NCBI GenBank assembly: GCA_001970855.1
Contig: LSSN01000772.1
Coordinates: forward strand, 4,206 to 28,375
Direction of reading: 5' to 3'
Length of the DNA: 24,170 bases
Origin: Smittium culicis
Taxonomy: Eukaryota > Kickxellomycota > Harpellomycetes > Harpellales > Legeriomycetaceae
Every line of letters starts with the position of its first letter. Within the stretch, counting starts at the first letter, position 1. The translations under genes were made by a program, and so were the position numbers. The notes beneath the pieces were generated by a model. The model ran no database searches. It saw only the letters and a list, made by a program, of their open reading frames with translations, and was not told the origin of the DNA. Positions 22,326-24,170 of the stretch are shown piece by piece.

Positions 22326-22375
22326 CCCTCTGCTGCTCTAGCAGCTCCGTACCCACTGGGCATTGATTCAAGGGC
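22326..22375. mobile_element. Second, shorter copy of the dispersed GC-rich repeat
   Basis: An island of about 50 bases rich in G+C in AT-rich DNA aligns with 11765-11850. The first 35 positions from CCTCT match at 27 sites. A second block, GGCATTGATTCAAG (22359-22372), matches 13 of 14 bases. The two blocks are 38 bases closer together than in the first copy, so one copy has lost or gained that segment. The rest of the longer element is absent here. Likely a truncated copy of the same mobile or RNA-derived element. Confidence 0.5.
22332..22345 (+). other. Stem-loop, second copy (GCTGC-TCTA-GCAGC)
   Basis: A perfect five-base-pair stem with the same TCTA loop as at 11771-11784. Four of the eight differences between the copies over 35 bases fall in two stem pairs, and in each case both partners changed so that pairing is kept. 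Confidence 0.6.
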
Positions 22376-22629
22376 CCATCTCGATTTTATTAATAAAAAA
22401 TCATTACGTATTCGTGTTTAGTATAAAGTACTGCCTTTCAACAATGAATCTCTATTAGTTGGTTATTTTAATAATAAGCTTTTTTATTTTATAGCCAGTA
22501 TGCCGATTTTTCAATAAAACATCTACAAGATATAGCAAACAGTGTTTACTGATAAAAAAATTTTTTTTGATCGACTATTAGCAAAATAAATAATATACGA
22601 TTATTATTATTTATCAATTAGCGTATTCT

Positions 22630-22708
22630 TCATTTTAATCTTTCGATCTTTTCTTCTGTAATGCTAATAAATTTATATCGATACCTTTTATTTAGTATTT
22701 CCTTGTTC
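22630..22708 (-). CDS. Orphan fragment resembling a 3'-terminal exon
   Basis: After a T-rich acceptor-like sequence ending TTTTAG (22709-22710), a frame encodes about 25 charged residues (NKEILNKRYRYKFISITEE...) and stops at TGA 22630-22632. The composition is strongly protein-like. I could not find an in-frame upstream exon with a good donor, so this may be the tail of a decayed gene or chance. Confidence 0.22.
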
Positions 22709-22967
22709 CTAAAATAAAAAATAAAAAATTTTATTAATACTGTTATATTTAACCGTATGGTTAATCAAAAAAATTAGCTGAATTCTGAGCATATAATCAA
22801 AAACTTCAGCAAAAAAAAAAAAACATCTATCAAAGCTAAATATGGTCCCTGCGTATATACCACAAAAAAATTATGAATACACTTTTCACTTGGTTATAAA
22901 TATTTTAAAAAAAAAGTGATCAATTTAGAATTTGGGTATATGTGTCGAAGAGTTTTAATTATTAAGA

Positions 22968-22978
22968 GGGGGGGGGGG
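22968..22978. repeat. 11-base poly-G run
   Basis: Eleven consecutive G residues in AT-rich spacer, the third long G or C homopolymer of the window. No adjacent gene. Confidence 0.9.
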
Positions 22979-23159
22979 TTCGGAGCTTTTGATACTCTCT
23001 ATGTCAACTGCAACTCATATTTATTAGTTATAACTGTCTGAGTCAGAAATAAATATTTTGTGTTTTTTTTTTTATAAAAAAATTATATTACCAATATAAT
23101 AAAATAATAAAGTGTAAAAAAAGTGAATAAAATAATGGATTTTTTTTTTAAAATTTTTG

Positions 23160-23216
23160 CTATCTATTTATGGACTGTTGTTTAAGAAAATCCCATATAT
23201 CGTCTTGTTTATAGTT
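23160..23216 (-). CDS. Orphan fragment resembling a 3'-terminal exon
   Basis: An acceptor-like TTTTATTAG precedes an 18-residue frame (NYKQDDIWDFLKQQSINR) ending in TAG at 23160-23162. The same frame upstream is open for another 27 codons, broken only by the TAG that would form the acceptor. Either this is a terminal exon or a fragment of a decayed gene with a nonsense codon; evidence is weak. Confidence 0.18.
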   Translation of the reverse strand, partial: NYKQDDIWDFLKQQSINR

Positions 23217-24170
23217 CTAATAAAATAAAAATTCTTTTTTCTCTGCTATCACAGTTATTACTGGAAAAAAAAGAGATTTTATTAACTTTATATTGTATCC
23301 TTAGATAAGGTTATAAAGCAATTCAAAATACGCTAATTTATGTTTTTTTTATTTGTGGTAAATATCTTCAATCTAAATATCTTTAATAAATCCAATGTGA
23401 TCTAATTGAATAAGTAGAAGTAAGAAAAGAGAATAATTCTTTATTAAACCCATCGTGAATTAAAAATAGAAAATATTTGTAATTTTTAGTATATATTTAA
23501 TGCAAGTCACAAATTCCTTCCAAATGCAAACGTAAAAAATATTTACACTTGGATTTTTCTTTTAAATCAACATTTTTTTATAAAATTATCAAGTTAAGTA
23601 AAAGGATTGATACATTTTCGCTGAGAAAAAAATTTTATACTGGATTAGTTTCAAGAGAGTATATTGTTTACATCATGAGATGAGTGGTATTATACTATTC
23701 TTGGCCCAAAAAGCTTTTTTTTTTCTTTATAATGATATCGGTGGGTTTTAGAATTCTTTAAAAAATTTTATGGCGATAAGATTTGTTTATTATTAAATGC
23801 TTAGGCTATTTTTAGTAGATAATGTGGCTAAATGTTTACTATAATTATCTTTGTAGAAAGATATCTTATTTTTTGATATTGGATTCATCAATTGAAAGTT
23901 AAAAAATTAAAACAATGTCTATAGTCAATAATTTAAGAAAATAGATGCGAATGAGGGAGTGCGATTAAATTGAGTAATACTTGATTAAAGAAACGATTGG
24001 ATGTTTTTCAAACGCGTTTAATGGCTGATTTTTATTAATTTCTTTAGTAGTAGGTGATTCTGATCGGCAATACTATCCAATAATATTTCTGATTAGTAGT
24101 TTGGTAAGAGTTTTTCATTATTATTGATGCTTGGAAATTTGTGTAGGAATAAACTTAGACAGGGATATGA

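Larger units (their letters stand above)
22376..24170. other. Gene-poor AT-rich right end
   Basis: Mostly AT-rich spacer with an 11-G run and two short fragments resembling terminal exons, annotated separately. A minus-strand frame from the right edge to TGA at 23925-23927 has three TAA codons (24093-24095, 24018-24020, 23985-23987) between protein-like segments such as SEILLDSIADQNHLLLKK. It could be the end of a decayed gene lying beyond the window, but the stop density is not far below chance. Confidence 0.5.

Noticed and set aside
1..24170. tRNA, rRNA or CRISPR features
   Set aside because: Scanning by eye for tRNA box B sequences, rRNA-like GC-rich blocks and regularly spaced direct repeats found none. 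The GC-rich islands do not match these patterns.

Overview
This is a very AT-rich eukaryotic nuclear window, roughly 80% A+T between genes by eye. A clearly recognisable gene has five short GT...AG introns, and all coding sequence reads with the standard genetic code. The two paralogous ankyrin genes with an F-box-like N-terminus resemble families I associate with chytrid and other early-diverging fungi. An early-diverging fungus is therefore my best guess for the organism, at low confidence; an AT-rich protist is not excluded.

Layout. Positions 1-8253 are gene-poor. They hold homopolymer runs (18 G at the left edge, 17 T near 5.18 kb, 12 C near 7.44 kb), a GGAATT microsatellite, a GC-rich island at about 2880-3560 that looks like a decayed gene or transposon, and a few weak coding-like fragments. 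Positions 8254-10962 (minus strand) hold a 903-codon F-box-like/ankyrin gene interrupted by one in-frame TAA. Positions 11761-12218 are a GC-rich island that looks like a dispersed mobile-element relic; a shorter relative lies at 22326-22375, and both carry a small stem-loop with two compensatory base-pair changes. Positions 12994-15836 (minus) hold a tandem paralogue of the ankyrin gene, clearly a pseudogene, with three in-frame TAA codons and one frameshift. Positions 16826-18980 (minus) hold the one well-supported intact gene: a PLP-dependent aromatic-L-amino-acid decarboxylase of about 525 residues in six exons, with its catalytic residues present. Positions 19091-19806 (minus) contain a fragmentary coding-like stretch that is probably another relic. 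The rest, to 24170, is gene-poor, with the second repeat copy, an 11-G run and two orphan fragments resembling terminal exons.

The decarboxylase is the only gene here with an inferable metabolic role (aromatic monoamine formation plus CO2). The ankyrin pair represents an expanding and decaying tandem family. Nothing in the window shows that these genes work together, and I found no convincing multi-gene system. The most novel signal is the covarying stem-loop shared by the two dispersed repeat copies.
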